Part shown: in pieces, positions 33,069-43,531 of the stretch | Layout of the letters: each line of letters begins with the position of its first letter | Position numbering within the stretch: position 1 is the stretch's first letter | Origin: Leuctra nigra | Taxonomy: Eukaryota; Arthropoda; Insecta; Plecoptera; Leuctridae | Assembly (NCBI GenBank): GCA_934045905.1 | Contig: OW203766.1 | Location: 14,564,309 to 14,628,308 of the forward strand | Direction: 5' to 3' | Length of the DNA: 64,000 bases | Notes under the pieces: generated by a model | What the model was told of the DNA's origin: nothing | Seen by the model: the letters and a program-made list of their open reading frames with translations, nothing else | Databases searched by the model: none | Position numbers and translations under genes: made by a program

Positions 33069-36000
33069 ATGGAAGCTGAGGAACTGCATCAAACCAGCAG
33101 CAAGGAGAGATTGAATCTGCAATTCCAGCATCTTTACTACTCGATAACGCGCAGGAAAGGTGACAAGAACTACATTATCATTATTTTTGTAACTCTGCTC
33201 CTATGTAGCAGAACAGTGATGTAGATACATACATGTTCATGGGGCATCTCAAATTGTCGTGACTTAGACTGTCCCTATTGACTTAAAATGTACAGATTTG
33301 ATACCTTTTTTGTTGTGCATTTCTTGATAAAAGTTGATTCAGAATAATGAAAACGTGATAGGTACATTTCTTTATCATTTATTGTAGTGATGTAAATCTG
33401 AGATATGATTACATTAGTAAAACATTCAGTTAAAACATTAAACACAGGCATTTCATTCCGTTCCCTATTTGCTGTAATTTCAGTTTGTTCAATTACTGGG
33501 AAAACGCTCAGTGTAACGCGTTTTAAATTTGTTAGACATGAACACACGATCATTCAGAACTTCCCAAAAATATAGACGTGAGGGTCAAAGCAATTGCATT
33601 TTTTTTTTGAAAAGGGCAAACAAAACATTATGCTTTTTTTCTAGAATTGTCCTTATTTTGTCGGACCATGGAGAATTCCAGGGTGGGCAATCGCCCTTTG
33701 CCCCCCCCCCCTTCTGGACGCCCGTGCTAATCATCGTGCATGACCACTGAGCCTGTGTGAATGACGATGAAGAAAGCACGAGACAATTTGTCCCTAATGT
33801 TGTTCCCCCGACGGCTTTACCTTAACGCGGTGGTGGGGTTTGTGTTGGCCAACGATCCACTGTACAGCTAAGCCTGCGAGCATATGCTCATGTGTAGGGA
33901 CTATCCATGCCGGACACGTCAGTGGGGAGCCCCAGACAAAGAGCAGCCAGGGTCGACCTACCCATGTCCTCCCTCGAATTGCCGGCCTCCCCCATCGAGA
34001 CGGACGTCCTCAAAATCTGGTCTCACCGGCCCGAACCCTCCAGCCCCAATGTCCGTCCCCATTCTAGTCGGGCCTTCCCACCAGTGCTGGACTCCCCCGG
34101 GCCGGGTCCCTTTGGTCGACTCCTCCGCATGACCTCCATTTGTGATCAACAAATATAAAACTGAAAGTGCGGAAAATGACCTCGCTGTCGACTCGCCCTT
34201 AAATACCTAGTGTTGTTCCAGGATCTGCGCCTGCGCACATCCTGCGTGACGTGAGCGGGCAGTTCAACAGTGGGCGTCTCACTGCTATCATGGGGGCGTC
34301 TGGCGCAGGCAAGACGTCGCTACTCAACGTGCTCTCAGGGTTCAAGTACGTCACGTGAGAGAAAGTACGACGGACGAGAACTCTTCTGCAACCCATCATT
34401 TTTATCTACTCATTTTCCGTCTATCTGTACCTCAGAGGTACTCAGAGGTATAAGGCTGAAGTCAATTTTCTCGGCCTTACTACGACGATACAGAATATTG
34501 AGTAGGTAGCTACCTAAGGTAGATCCTACAGTTTGCACCAGTTGGAAATAATGATAATTAAAAAAAAAAATAGAATTACTTAATTTTTAAATGGACAAAA
34601 GTTTATTTATTTTTTATTTATTTACAAACAGATTGCAATCCGCCACAAGTGGACATGACAAATATAATAACAACCGCTTACAATATAAAACAATACGAAA
34701 AATTATTTTGAAACCCAAACTGGGTAAAATCAATCATAGGATAGTTCTACAAGAATGGAAGAATTGAAATAAACTTAAACAAACTGAAAATAAAACAATC
34801 GTGAGGCTAAATCGAAATCAAATTCTTCATGAAAGTGGACCAAATGTTTTTGATAGAGCTGTGAAATATATATAAAGTGTATCTTCTCTTTTGTGCAGAA
34901 AGTTATATAGCAACATTCTAATCCATTCATCAAATTCCTGCTAGGTATTCTGTTTGTAATATTGTGTGATTTCCCGTGTTCCAGGACTAAGGGTGTGACT
35001 GGATCTGTGAAAGTCAACGGAGTCGAGAGAAATCCGGACGAGTTTCGCACGAAATGTTGCTACATCGTCCAGGAAACTGCGATGTTGCCATTGTTGACCT
35101 GCAAGGAATCTCTTACCGTAGCTGCCAATCTGAAACTGAAACCCGGGTGGAAGGACGTCAAAGCTACCAGGTAGGTACTGAGGAGGTAGTGACTAAAATC
35201 CCGACAGCCGGGATTTTCAGGTTAAAAAAATAGTCCCGACTGGCCTTGTTTATTTATATACTGGTTAAGAACGGCTTTCAGTATGACCGTCCAGATGGCG
35301 CTATGGATAGCGTACTGGACCACGGTGCAAGAGGTCGTCGGTTCGAATCCGGCCGGGAGCACATTTTTTTTTATTTGTAATTTTCACAAATAGAGTTATT
35401 TTTTTTAAGTTGCCCAGTTCGAATTTGTCTACCCATAGAGAGTTTTATTCCTTAGGCTGCCCAGTAAAACCTACGGTCGGGACTATTTTTTTAACCTGAA
35501 AGTCCCGGCTGTCGGGATCGTAGTCACACCCTACTGAGGAAGATAAAAGAGAACCATGAATTACTCCTAAATTTTAGATTAAATCAAACGGTTGCATTAG
35601 TCAATTTAATTCATTTTTTTGCAAAATGCTATTTTATTGGCGATAAATTATATTGATGTGAATTGCTTGGTGTGATATGGAAACATGATTCGATAAATAA
35701 AACCCTAAAATCTTCGGTTCGGGCGACGAAAATGATTAGCCGAAATGCTTATTAATAAGCATTTATTAATAACTTATCTCTGTGCTGTGAGCATGTAAAT
35801 GAAAGAGTACAGTTAAAACAGTGCGGAAAAATATTGACTCAGCTCGTATTATGCACAAGGCACCGACACGTTACCAAGAATTACTGATAACAAAGCTTTC
35901 AGTAGGTGGAGAGTCAATAGGGACTTATAAATGCAGATCGGGGCGCAGGAAATTCAAATTTATTTTAGTGTCAATTACAGGTCTTATTTAGTTTGAAACT

Positions 36001-36892
36001 GCTCCTTGAATGTAACGGTCGACGTAGCTAGTGTGTCAGTTAACCATTCTGTTGTTGACAATTTGTTTTAAAATGTGTGACAGTGTAAAATAAATGTGGA
36101 ATTACGACATCTTAAATACCACAGTTCATTTTCGATGTCTTCCTCAGTTCCGTCGTGACCAGAATACTTGAACTTCTGGGCTTGACCGGTGCAGAAGACA
36201 CATCTGTCCAATCTTTGTCTGGAGGAGAGAAGAAGCGCCTCTCCGTAGGTCTGGAGCTCGTCACCAATCCACCAATCATGTTCTTCGACGAACCAACTAG
36301 GTGAGTGGTTTGTAAAATAGGTTTCAATAATGGTGCCCGTTTTATTAAATAACCACTTAAATGTTGCCAAAACACATACTGGTGAATGCATCACTTCTAC
36401 GAATTACCAGTTTCTATAATAATTTTTACTAAATTTGATTCATCCAAAGATGAATAGACAACATTTTAAACCCCGAGCGCCATCTACAACTATCAACATT
36501 GCATTCTGGGTGTAGGATGTGAAGAGTTTGACAGCTGCCTGGTTGACAGTGCTGAGATGCATAAAGGAAGATGGTTTTTCGGTGTTTGTTATGTTATATC
36601 ATCTCTATATTTAAATGTACACAATTAATTTTAGTGGTATTCAACATATGTACGAATAATATCAAAGATGTTATGAATACTCCGTGAGTTATAATAATAC
36701 CCTATAAAAAAACACTCCGTGTAAAAATACCAGCCAAGTCTCTTAAACTAAAAAAATATAAGAAATCTAAAAATTCAGCACTAAAAAGTAGTGATATCAA
36801 AAAATTTGCCAAGTCAAAATTATTCAAAAAATACTTTGCGCATCGTGCATAAATAGTATAGAAGTAGGCCGTAAATCAAATATACTCATCTA

Positions 36893-36927
<35 letters not shown>

Positions 36928-39900
36928 CTGCATATCTAAACTATATATATACTATAAACTGCACAAGAATATTTGTTGGGCTTGCGCTTGCCAACTTGCC
37001 AAAATGTTGCTATTGTAAGATTTGTTGGGGAAAAAACAGGGCAATTTATCTTTATATTTATTTTTACCAGATTTTTTAAAATGTGCACCACATATTCTGC
37101 GGTTCTTATTAGGGGGACCATTTACTAAATTTTCCCTGAGATCCAATTCGCCTCACACGTCTTATCCAATCTTTCTTCAAATCAACGTCCCTTGGACACT
37201 TCACGGCTAAATTTAGTGTTATTTTTGCACATTGGAACACAACACACTGTCCCGTACGATCTGTTATTATATATCTTTATTCACAGAAATAAAGTCTGTC
37301 TTATTAACAAAGGTTGTATAAACACAGAATAACTATCATCCCATGAAGGCTGTGTTAACGCATTATCTACCTCAAGTAGGTGAGCTTTTATTTCATTGAT
37401 AATAACAAGGATTGATTTGTCAAAGAACCTTACAAGAAAATAATTGTATTATTCATAATTATGTTGACCACTAAAATAGTTACATTTAAATATAGAGATT
37501 AACATAACAAACACCGAAAAACCTTCTTCCTTTATGCATCTCAGCACTGTCAACCAGGCAGCTGTCAAACTCTTCACATCCTAAACCCAACATGCATCAC
37601 GGCACGTCGCGCATGCGCAGTGAATTTTGAATGTTGTCTATTGCCTTTGCAGGACTCGAACAAACGGCATCGCACGTTATTTTCAATCATTGAACATTCG
37701 TGTAGTTAGTTTTGAAATGAACACTAAATTTCTTCCACACCCCAAGGATTGACAGTTTGCCTCTCCCAAACAAAGTCTAGCTTGAAACTTGATTGATGAA
37801 GCGTTCCGAGCTTTCGCCAACATGTCTAATTCTGTGCCAGAATTTGGAAAGCCATTTCAATATACATAATATTTGTATTTAATAGTATTTTAAATATAAT
37901 TTCCTATCCCAGTGGTCTGGACAGCGTCGCGGCTGCGCAGATGATCCTACATCTACAGACTCTCAGCGCACTCGGCCACGCCATCATCTGCGTCATCCAT
38001 CAGCCCAGCTCGCACATCTTCAACATGTTCGACGACCTCTACTTGCTGTCTGACGGGCAATGTCTCTACTCCGGCCCCACTGCCGACATGGTGCGAGTGT
38101 TCCAACAAGCGGGCTTCACATGTCCGGAGTATTACAACAGAGCGGACTTCGGTGAGATTGAGTTATCTTTGATAGGTGCTCTTAACTATCTGATATCAAT
38201 GACGATAACAAAATAGAAACTGATTTCATTGTTTCTCATCCTCCGAACGAGATCTTATTCATTTTTTTTCCAAATATAATTTTACTCACCAAATCCATAA
38301 CCTACTAATATTGTGGATCAATATGTAGGTATATAGTTACTTTCAGTACAGAGTGCCAAGGTCTCTAAAAAAGTATTATCTACCAACCTTGCCAGAACCC
38401 CAAGCGAAGTTTATTCAGTCTAATCCATTATGGGGTAGGCTTGGCTGTGTGTGCGGGACCGTAAAGATGATTTTGTTTTAAATTCCCTAATTCTCGCGCC
38501 ACCTTATGTAAGGACAAATTTGTGAATTCAACCAGCTCGTGAAATCTATGCTCGGATAGGAAACGCCAAACGGTCACGGTCAATTATATTATAAGGTACA
38601 TTTCCAACACTTGCCATTGGACCGAGATAATACCACGAGAAGGAAGAACAGCCATATAAATATAGAACCCCGAATCCCCCATATACAAATAGAGCGTTAC
38701 GTCTGAACTGTCCGTAGGGATGAAATTCTCGTATTTTTGTTCCAGCTCTCGAGTTGGCTTGTCGAAAAAGAGGTGACGACTTAAGCAGTTTACTGCGAAT
38801 ATTCCACTCTGACACCGATAATCCCGAAATACAGGGTGAAAGCGGAGATGATTTAAACGAGAGTGGTAAGTAAAATATATTCGAGAAGAAAAAGTAAGTA
38901 CTGAATAATCGTTTAGAAATTGTAATGTTACCTTCCAGTACCAATGATTGTCTGTACAACTGCATCTTTCAACGACAATCAAGCTATTAAAGAAGATCAC
39001 TCGATAATGTCTGAAAGTAAGAAGACGACTTTCAGAAGATATCCCATATCTCAATTCCGACAGTTCCGAGTTCTTCTCACCAGATCGCTTAAATGCATCG
39101 TCAGGGATCGAGTAAGTATTCGAATCTCAGAAATTATTCTCGCAACTTCACATAAATAATGTTTTGTATTATTATAATATCTGGGGACGAGGGCACACCG
39201 GAATTATATCAACGCTAGAGGGTTCCGTTATGTAAACCATGACCAATACGCTCCAATGAGGGTACGTGTAATGTAGAAACCCTGCGGCACAGGTATCAAA
39301 ACAAATACTGCAGGGCATGAAATCGCGCGGAAGTGTAACGAGAAACCTGTAACAAGGGGTGTGCGGGCGGTGCGGCAGCACTGGGCGCCGCCAACAAGGG
39401 GGCGCCAGGAAGCCAAGTTTTATGCAATGACTTTTTTGCATCTAAATTAATTTTTGCGTATTAAAAGCACAAAAAAACGCCCTGTGGGGCATGGTTGATG
39501 TCGGTGATTATTTCAGTCATACCCAAGAGGTCTACACCCCCCCCCCCCCCTTCACAAATTAATGCGCCCTTTGAAGATTTTTGAAATAAAGTTTTGAAAT
39601 AAAAATTAGTCTGCTGTAATTTTTTTTTAGTGAAATTGAACGTCAGAAATGATTAAAAACCATTCAAATCCTATCAAAAAAATCAAAATTATCCGTTTAA
39701 AGCCCTGGACGTGCATATGGTTAGGAGGTCCCCACCCCTCATTGCTGGCATTGTCAAGGGCCGTGGAAATGTTTGACCACTGTTTTGCATAATTATTTGT
39801 TTTGTGCACAACCAAAGTTTTGGTTTGTCCTAATCTGAAATCATCTTTGGTTGGGTATAGCTTTTTCTGGGGTGGTGTGGTTTGGGGGGGGGGGGGGGGG

Positions 39901-41494
39901 GGGGGCAAATTCAGATTTGCACCGGGCGCCGAAATAAATCCTTAGTTACGGCACTGAAGAGACCTCGGGGCTAGAGTACACTGCCGATTCGAATCGATAC
40001 AAACTCATATGTTTTTCATAGTACCAACTACAATGTCATTCCCTATGGACATGGTAAAACGACAGCAATGAATCCCAGTTCGAGGACAATGTCATCATCT
40101 TGACCTATTATATTTATTTCAGTTCATGGGTCGTCTCATGATACTCAGCAGCATCGGCATTGCCATTCTCTTCGGCGTGATCTTCTTGGGCATAGGCAAC
40201 GAAGCGTCTAAGGTGGAGAGCAACTTAGGGGGACTCTACACATGCTTGTTTTATATTCACATGTGGAACGGAATGACTGCATCCACCTCTTGTAAGTCGT
40301 AGACATTGGATGTTAAATGATGTATACGTACACTTGGCCAAACAAAAATTAAACGTTCAATAAATCTGATAGGCTGATAAATGTAAGATCGCACCATCAG
40401 AAGTCAGTCTAAGCGATCTCATTGCCTCACTCTAGTAGGTGACCTCACATTTCAATAATAAAAACAAGCTTTGATTGGTTATGGGACATGATCAGCAGTC
40501 ATTTAAATTTGGTCAACGTTCAATTTTTGTTTGGCCGAGTGTACATACGTTGGCTCTAATTTTAAAAATACTCGTAATGTTCTGTACGGTGTAACTTGCA
40601 CGGTGGAAGATCCGTGAGATTTAACAATAATGTCACGATTTTTGATGAATCGAGTTTGAAGTCGACGGTGTGAGAAATATAAAGATCGCATCTCTTTTGT
40701 CAACGTTTTATGTTCTTTGATTTCATGTCCACAGTTCCATCGGAGAGGTGTGTTTTTCTTCAAGAACACCGAAACAACTGGTATTCCGTATTTTCTTTCT
40801 TAACCGCAAAGATTGCATCAAACATACCTCTAACGGTAACTACCTATTTAAAACATCAAGCAATTATCTATACCCTTCCATTAGAAATCTGTTTTCATAA
40901 CAATTTTTCTTGTACTCAGCTCATCTGTGTAACATGTTTCTGGCTGGTCGTCTACTACATGACTGATCAGCCCAATGAGATTGGTCGGTTGCTGATGACG
41001 TTGCTTGCCTGTCAACTCCTGGCCATCTTATCACAAGCGATGGGTTTAGTTACTGGCGTGGTAGTTGAAGCTCATGTAAGCCCCGTTAATTATGCGACGA
41101 ACTTCAACAATCGACACGCTAGAGTTGCAAGCACATGCTATTGTTTCAGGTTGGCGTATTCGTCATGTCCACACTCTCCGGTCCCATGTTCCTCTTCTCC
41201 GGACTTATAATTCGCCTCAAGGACATCTCACCTCATTTCAAGTGGGTGTCGAAAATCAGCTTCTTCAAGCACGCCTATGAGGCTGTCCTGGTGGCGATAT
41301 ACGGGTTCGGCAGAGAGAAACTTGTCTGCTCGTTTCCGTATTGCCGTAACAAGAACCCCGAGAAGTTGTTGGAGGACATGGGGATGAGTGAAGATAATTA
41401 TTGGTGGGATATTGGAGGGCTTTGTCTGTGGATAGGATCGATGTATGTGTTACTGTATGTGTTTTTAAAAATAAGAATATATCTATCTCAATAA
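33069..41494 (+). CDS. ABCG-B: ABCG half-transporter, 11 coding exons, 618 aa
   Basis: Same exon plan as ABCG-A: 33069-33159, 34222-34345, 34985-35170, 36148-36300, 37913-38151, 38746-38865, 38939-39111, 40123-40291, 40735-40835, 40920-41075, 41150-41494. The sum is 1857 nt and all phases agree. Walker A GASGAGKT (55-62), Gln101, signature LSGGE (157-161), Walker B IMFFDE, DEPTSGLDS and His214 are intact, followed by the six-helix membrane domain. The last loop has the paired cysteines seen in all three copies ([14 protein letters not shown]). Exon 5 differs from ABCG-A at only 2 of 239 bases, while exons 9-11 are strongly diverged. The start is set by the acceptor at 33052 and the ATG context shared with ABCG-C (TCTGTATCATGGAAGCTGAG). 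Introns carry many MITEs. Confidence 0.93.
33500..33523 (-). repeat. Dispersed stem-loop unit fragment (copy 5)
   Basis: GGAAAACGCTCAGTGTAACGCGTT, the reverse complement of the family's 3' end, in ABCG-B intron 1. Confidence 0.55.
33795..34203 (+). repeat. GC-rich dispersed repeat, copy C (ABCG-B intron 1)
   Basis: Full-length relative of 1228-1673. The flanks resemble the undisturbed intron in ABCG-C (AAGAAAGCACG upstream, CTAGTGTTGTTCCAG downstream). This marks the piece as an insertion that stops about 15 bp before the exon 2 acceptor. A C-run (about 33701-33710) lies just upstream. Confidence 0.7.
35185..35531. mobile_element. MULE-like MITE with a 9-bp target duplication (ABCG-B intron 3)
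   Basis: A 347-bp element with inverted ends related to GTGACTAAAATCCCGACAGC and a long matched inner arm TTCAGGTTAAAAAAATAGTC. The 9-bp direct repeat TACTGAGGA flanks it (35176-35184, 35532-35540). The paralogous intron in ABCG-C has the uninterrupted site TACTGAGGAAGAT just after its exon 3 donor, so this is a clean insertion. A 9-bp duplication fits Mutator-like elements. The interior carries a tRNA-like segment. Confidence 0.75.
35285..35361 (+). tRNA. tRNA-Arg-like pseudogene inside the MULE-like MITE
   Basis: GACCGTCCAGATGGCGC, ATGGATAGCG and a T-arm GTCGG-TTCGAAT-CCGGC are present. The D stem pairs (GCGC/GCGT), and a perfect B-box GGTTCGAATCC sits at 35340-35350. The loop triplet would read ACG (Arg). 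The anticodon stem has mismatches and the acceptor arms do not pair, so it is a pseudo-tRNA or SINE head rather than a working gene. A T run follows. Confidence 0.5.
35541..36147. other. ABCG-B intron 3, 3' part
   Basis: About 600 bp of intron with no recognised element or gene. Confidence 0.4.
36701..36846 (+). repeat. Single arm of the composite-repeat foldback
   Basis: CACTCCGTGTAAAAATACCAG to GCGCATCGTGCA matches one arm of the foldbacks at 8167 and 17535. The second arm is absent. Confidence 0.6.
37337..37434. mobile_element. M2 MITE fragment
   Basis: CATCCCATGAAG ... TGATAATAACAAGGATTGA ... AACCTTACAAG matches the interior of the 47947-48155 element. The ends are missing. Confidence 0.5.
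39175..39960. repeat. ABCG-B intron 7: repeats with C- and G-tracts
   Basis: The borders (ATTATATCAACGCTAGAGGG near 39201; GGGGCTAGAGTACAC near 39968) match the corresponding intron of ABCG-C (about 47441 and 47653), so the frame is inherited. The middle is an insertion with a C-run (about 39537-39550) and a G-run (about 39885-39905), flanked by GC-rich text with CACTGGGCGCC and GGCACTGAAG. Confidence 0.5.
40331..40541. mobile_element. TA-flanked MITE, family M1 (ABCG-B intron 8)
   Basis: A 211-bp element, ends CACTTGGCCAAACAAAAATT / TTTGTTTGGCCGAGTG, TA target on both sides. Close relative of 44644-44858, where it lies in opposite orientation in another intron. The two are therefore independent insertions rather than inherited copies. 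Confidence 0.75.
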
Positions 41495-41495
41495 A
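41490..41495 (+). terminator. AATAAA overlapping the ABCG-B stop codon
   Basis: The TAA stop (41492-41494) lies inside AATAAA. T-rich sequence follows (ACATTTTCTGTACAT). Confidence 0.55.
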
Positions 41496-41924
41496 GATAT
41501 TTTAAACATCAAATGTTTACATTTTCTGTACATCCCCATATTATATATAAAATATCGCTTTTTTGTATAACGCTTGGAAGTGATATCAGAGGTCTTTAGA
41601 ATATTCGAGACAAGAATACGGTGTCTATAGAAATATGAAACATGTTATTCAACAAAATATTGCACTCAAAGGGGCGAAAGTGCATTTTTATCATTCAATA
41701 CCTAAGCGATTTTATGACTTCGTTTGGCGTTTTTTCATCGACTTTTGTGATCGTATTTTAAATTGTAGGAGGCATTGTCCCCTTAGTTATTTCAAGTATT
41801 GGAGAACAGTGGGATAAATGTGAGTGGGGTGAGGACATAGTTGCAAGAAAGTATTTAATAGCTCAGAATGTACAGTAAACGTGGAGAAGTTGATATTAAA
41901 TATGAAATATGGTTTTTACTGATT

Positions 41925-41997
41925 GCCTCGGTAGCTCAGCTAGTAGAGCATCTGACTGGATATCGGAAGGTCGTGGGTTCGAGTCCCACTCGAGGAA
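41925..41997 (+). tRNA. tRNA-like gene or tRNA-derived SINE head, 73 nt
   Basis: Folds as a class I cloverleaf: D arm GCTC/GAGC, anticodon stem TCTGA/TCGGA with loop CTGGATA, perfect T arm GTGGG-TTCGAGT-CCCAC, and an acceptor stem with six of seven pairs (pair 1-72 is G-A). A TTTTT tract starts at 42002, a Pol III stop. The loop triplet GGA would mean Ser, but tRNA-Ser has a long variable arm and this has five bases, and T at position 37 is odd. I therefore lean to a tRNA-derived repeat or pseudogene. Confidence 0.5.
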
Positions 41998-42372
41998 AAT
42001 CTTTTTACTTTGCAGTTGGTATTTATTGATATCAAATACTTTCAGAATATCAAATGAATTTAAACATGGATGTTGCTTTTCCCCGACTTCATTCATACCT
42101 CAGAAATCTTACCGTAGAAAGACTTAGATTGGATATGTGGTGTCGAATTATTTTGATAAAAAAATGCAACTATTGCAGTACTGAGGATCTAAACGCAACT
42201 ATTGCATTTATTCCCATATTATAGTTTAGTGACCCTTTTTATTCCAACATTTTTAATAGGTATTATATTGAAATTTGTTTGTTTTACTAAAACACAGAAC
42301 CTTTTTTCGCGATTATCACCAAATATACAAAGTACAATAGCTGCGATTTGATTCGAAGGTCCTCAAATATAA

Positions 42373-42516
42373 GATAAGAGGCGCGACTAAATGATAATAG
42401 AGCTGAGAGTTGGTGATAAAGACTGGCGTATAATTGGGTCAGTCGTTGCAAGAACGTCGGTCCGGAAACATTCCCTGCTCTTACATTTTAGACATCAGAC
42501 TTGAAACCACGGCCTG
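42373..42516 (+). promoter_or_regulatory. ABCG-C promoter block and non-coding exon 1
   Basis: GATAAG at 42373, GATAA at 42393 and 42415, then AATTGGGTCAGTCGTTGC with the presumed +1 A at 42441 (TCAGT initiator). The second and third GATA sites are 48 and 26 nt upstream, against 46 and 24 nt in ABCG-B. The 76-nt leader ends CCTG|GTAAG at 42516/42517; the acceptor is TTGTTGTTAG at 43515. Confidence 0.7.
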
Positions 42517-42789
42517 GTAAGAGCTGTTATCCTACCTACACTCAGGGGTCATATTACCATAGTTTAATCTTCAGTTTAGGTAAACTCCACTTCGGGAAAT
42601 GTGGTGTATTACCATTATACTTAGCTTAGCTTAAATAAACAGAAGTCAGTGTAGCCTGAAGTTAATGTAAACTGAGAAATATACTCTGGAATGAAATTGT
42701 AATGGTAATTACACCGAGTTTTCAGAAGTGGTGTTAAAGCTAACTGTAGCTTAACCGAATAGTTATACCGGCCCTCAGACCCGTATATA

Positions 42790-43215
42790 ACCTGTTATAT
42801 AAAATTGGGCCGACTTTTGTATCTATTTGCTGTGCCATCGTAGCAGTAGGGCCTTATAATTTGCATACCTTGGAAAGGGCCGAAACAAAAATTTTCCTTC
42901 AAGAAATTTGACAAATATTTCCAAACACGCATAAAATCTTGTAATCTCAATAACTTTTGATGAGTCTGAAAATTGTCTAAAACACCAAAAATGTTGGTTC
43001 CTATGACTATTCCAAATGTGAAATTAATCGGTCAAACGATTCTTGTTTTAATTTCCCACAAATCGCAGGATCTTGTTCAAAAACTGTTCACAAGACAGCT
43101 TTTATGACATTAGTTTGTGTGTAAGATTTCAAATCGATGGGTCAAACGGTGTTACCTAGGCATAAACAAACAAACAACAAACAAACAAACAACAAACAAA
43201 CAAACAAACAAATGA
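42790..43215. repeat. Dispersed repeat ending in an AAAC microsatellite (ABCG-C 5'UTR intron)
   Basis: Contains GTGAAATTAATCGGTCAAACG and related phrases (also near 61090 and 61235), and ends in (AAAC)n/(AACAAAC)n at about 43166-43212. Class unknown. Confidence 0.45.
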
Positions 43216-43531
43216 ACAAATGAACATCGACAAACAGAGAAAGTGCCATAAAGGTCCCTTCAAGTGACGATTGCTAATTTTATTTTACACGGTTCATTCA
43301 ATCTATTCATTGAATTCAATAATTAAATCCTTGAAGGAAATATATGACCGGTTCTAAATGAAACGTCATTTGCTTCAATTTCGCGTCTACGCGGTTACAT
43401 TTCGTTGAACCAAACGATTTCACAATGAATTGAATGAAAGTTTGAACTGTGGAAACTAAGCTTTAGTAAATGAATGGAATGACACATCATCTCACGTATT
43501 CTTGTTTGTTGTTAGAGAAGTCATCTGTATC

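Larger units (their letters stand above)
36452..37642. mobile_element. Inverted-repeat element with nested insertions (ABCG-B intron 4)
   Basis: Arms about 36452-36640 and 37480-37642 are reverse complements (AATAGACAACATT ends; CTCAGCACTGTCAACCAGGC inside). The interior contains a piece of the composite-repeat foldback (36701-36846), an AT microsatellite (about 36898-36928) and an M2 MITE fragment (37337-37434), so at least three insertion events are stacked. No transposase seen. Confidence 0.6.

Noticed and set aside
36068..36394. Minus-strand frames of 108 and 87 aa over ABCG-B exon 4
   Set aside because: Antisense shadow of a strongly constrained exon.
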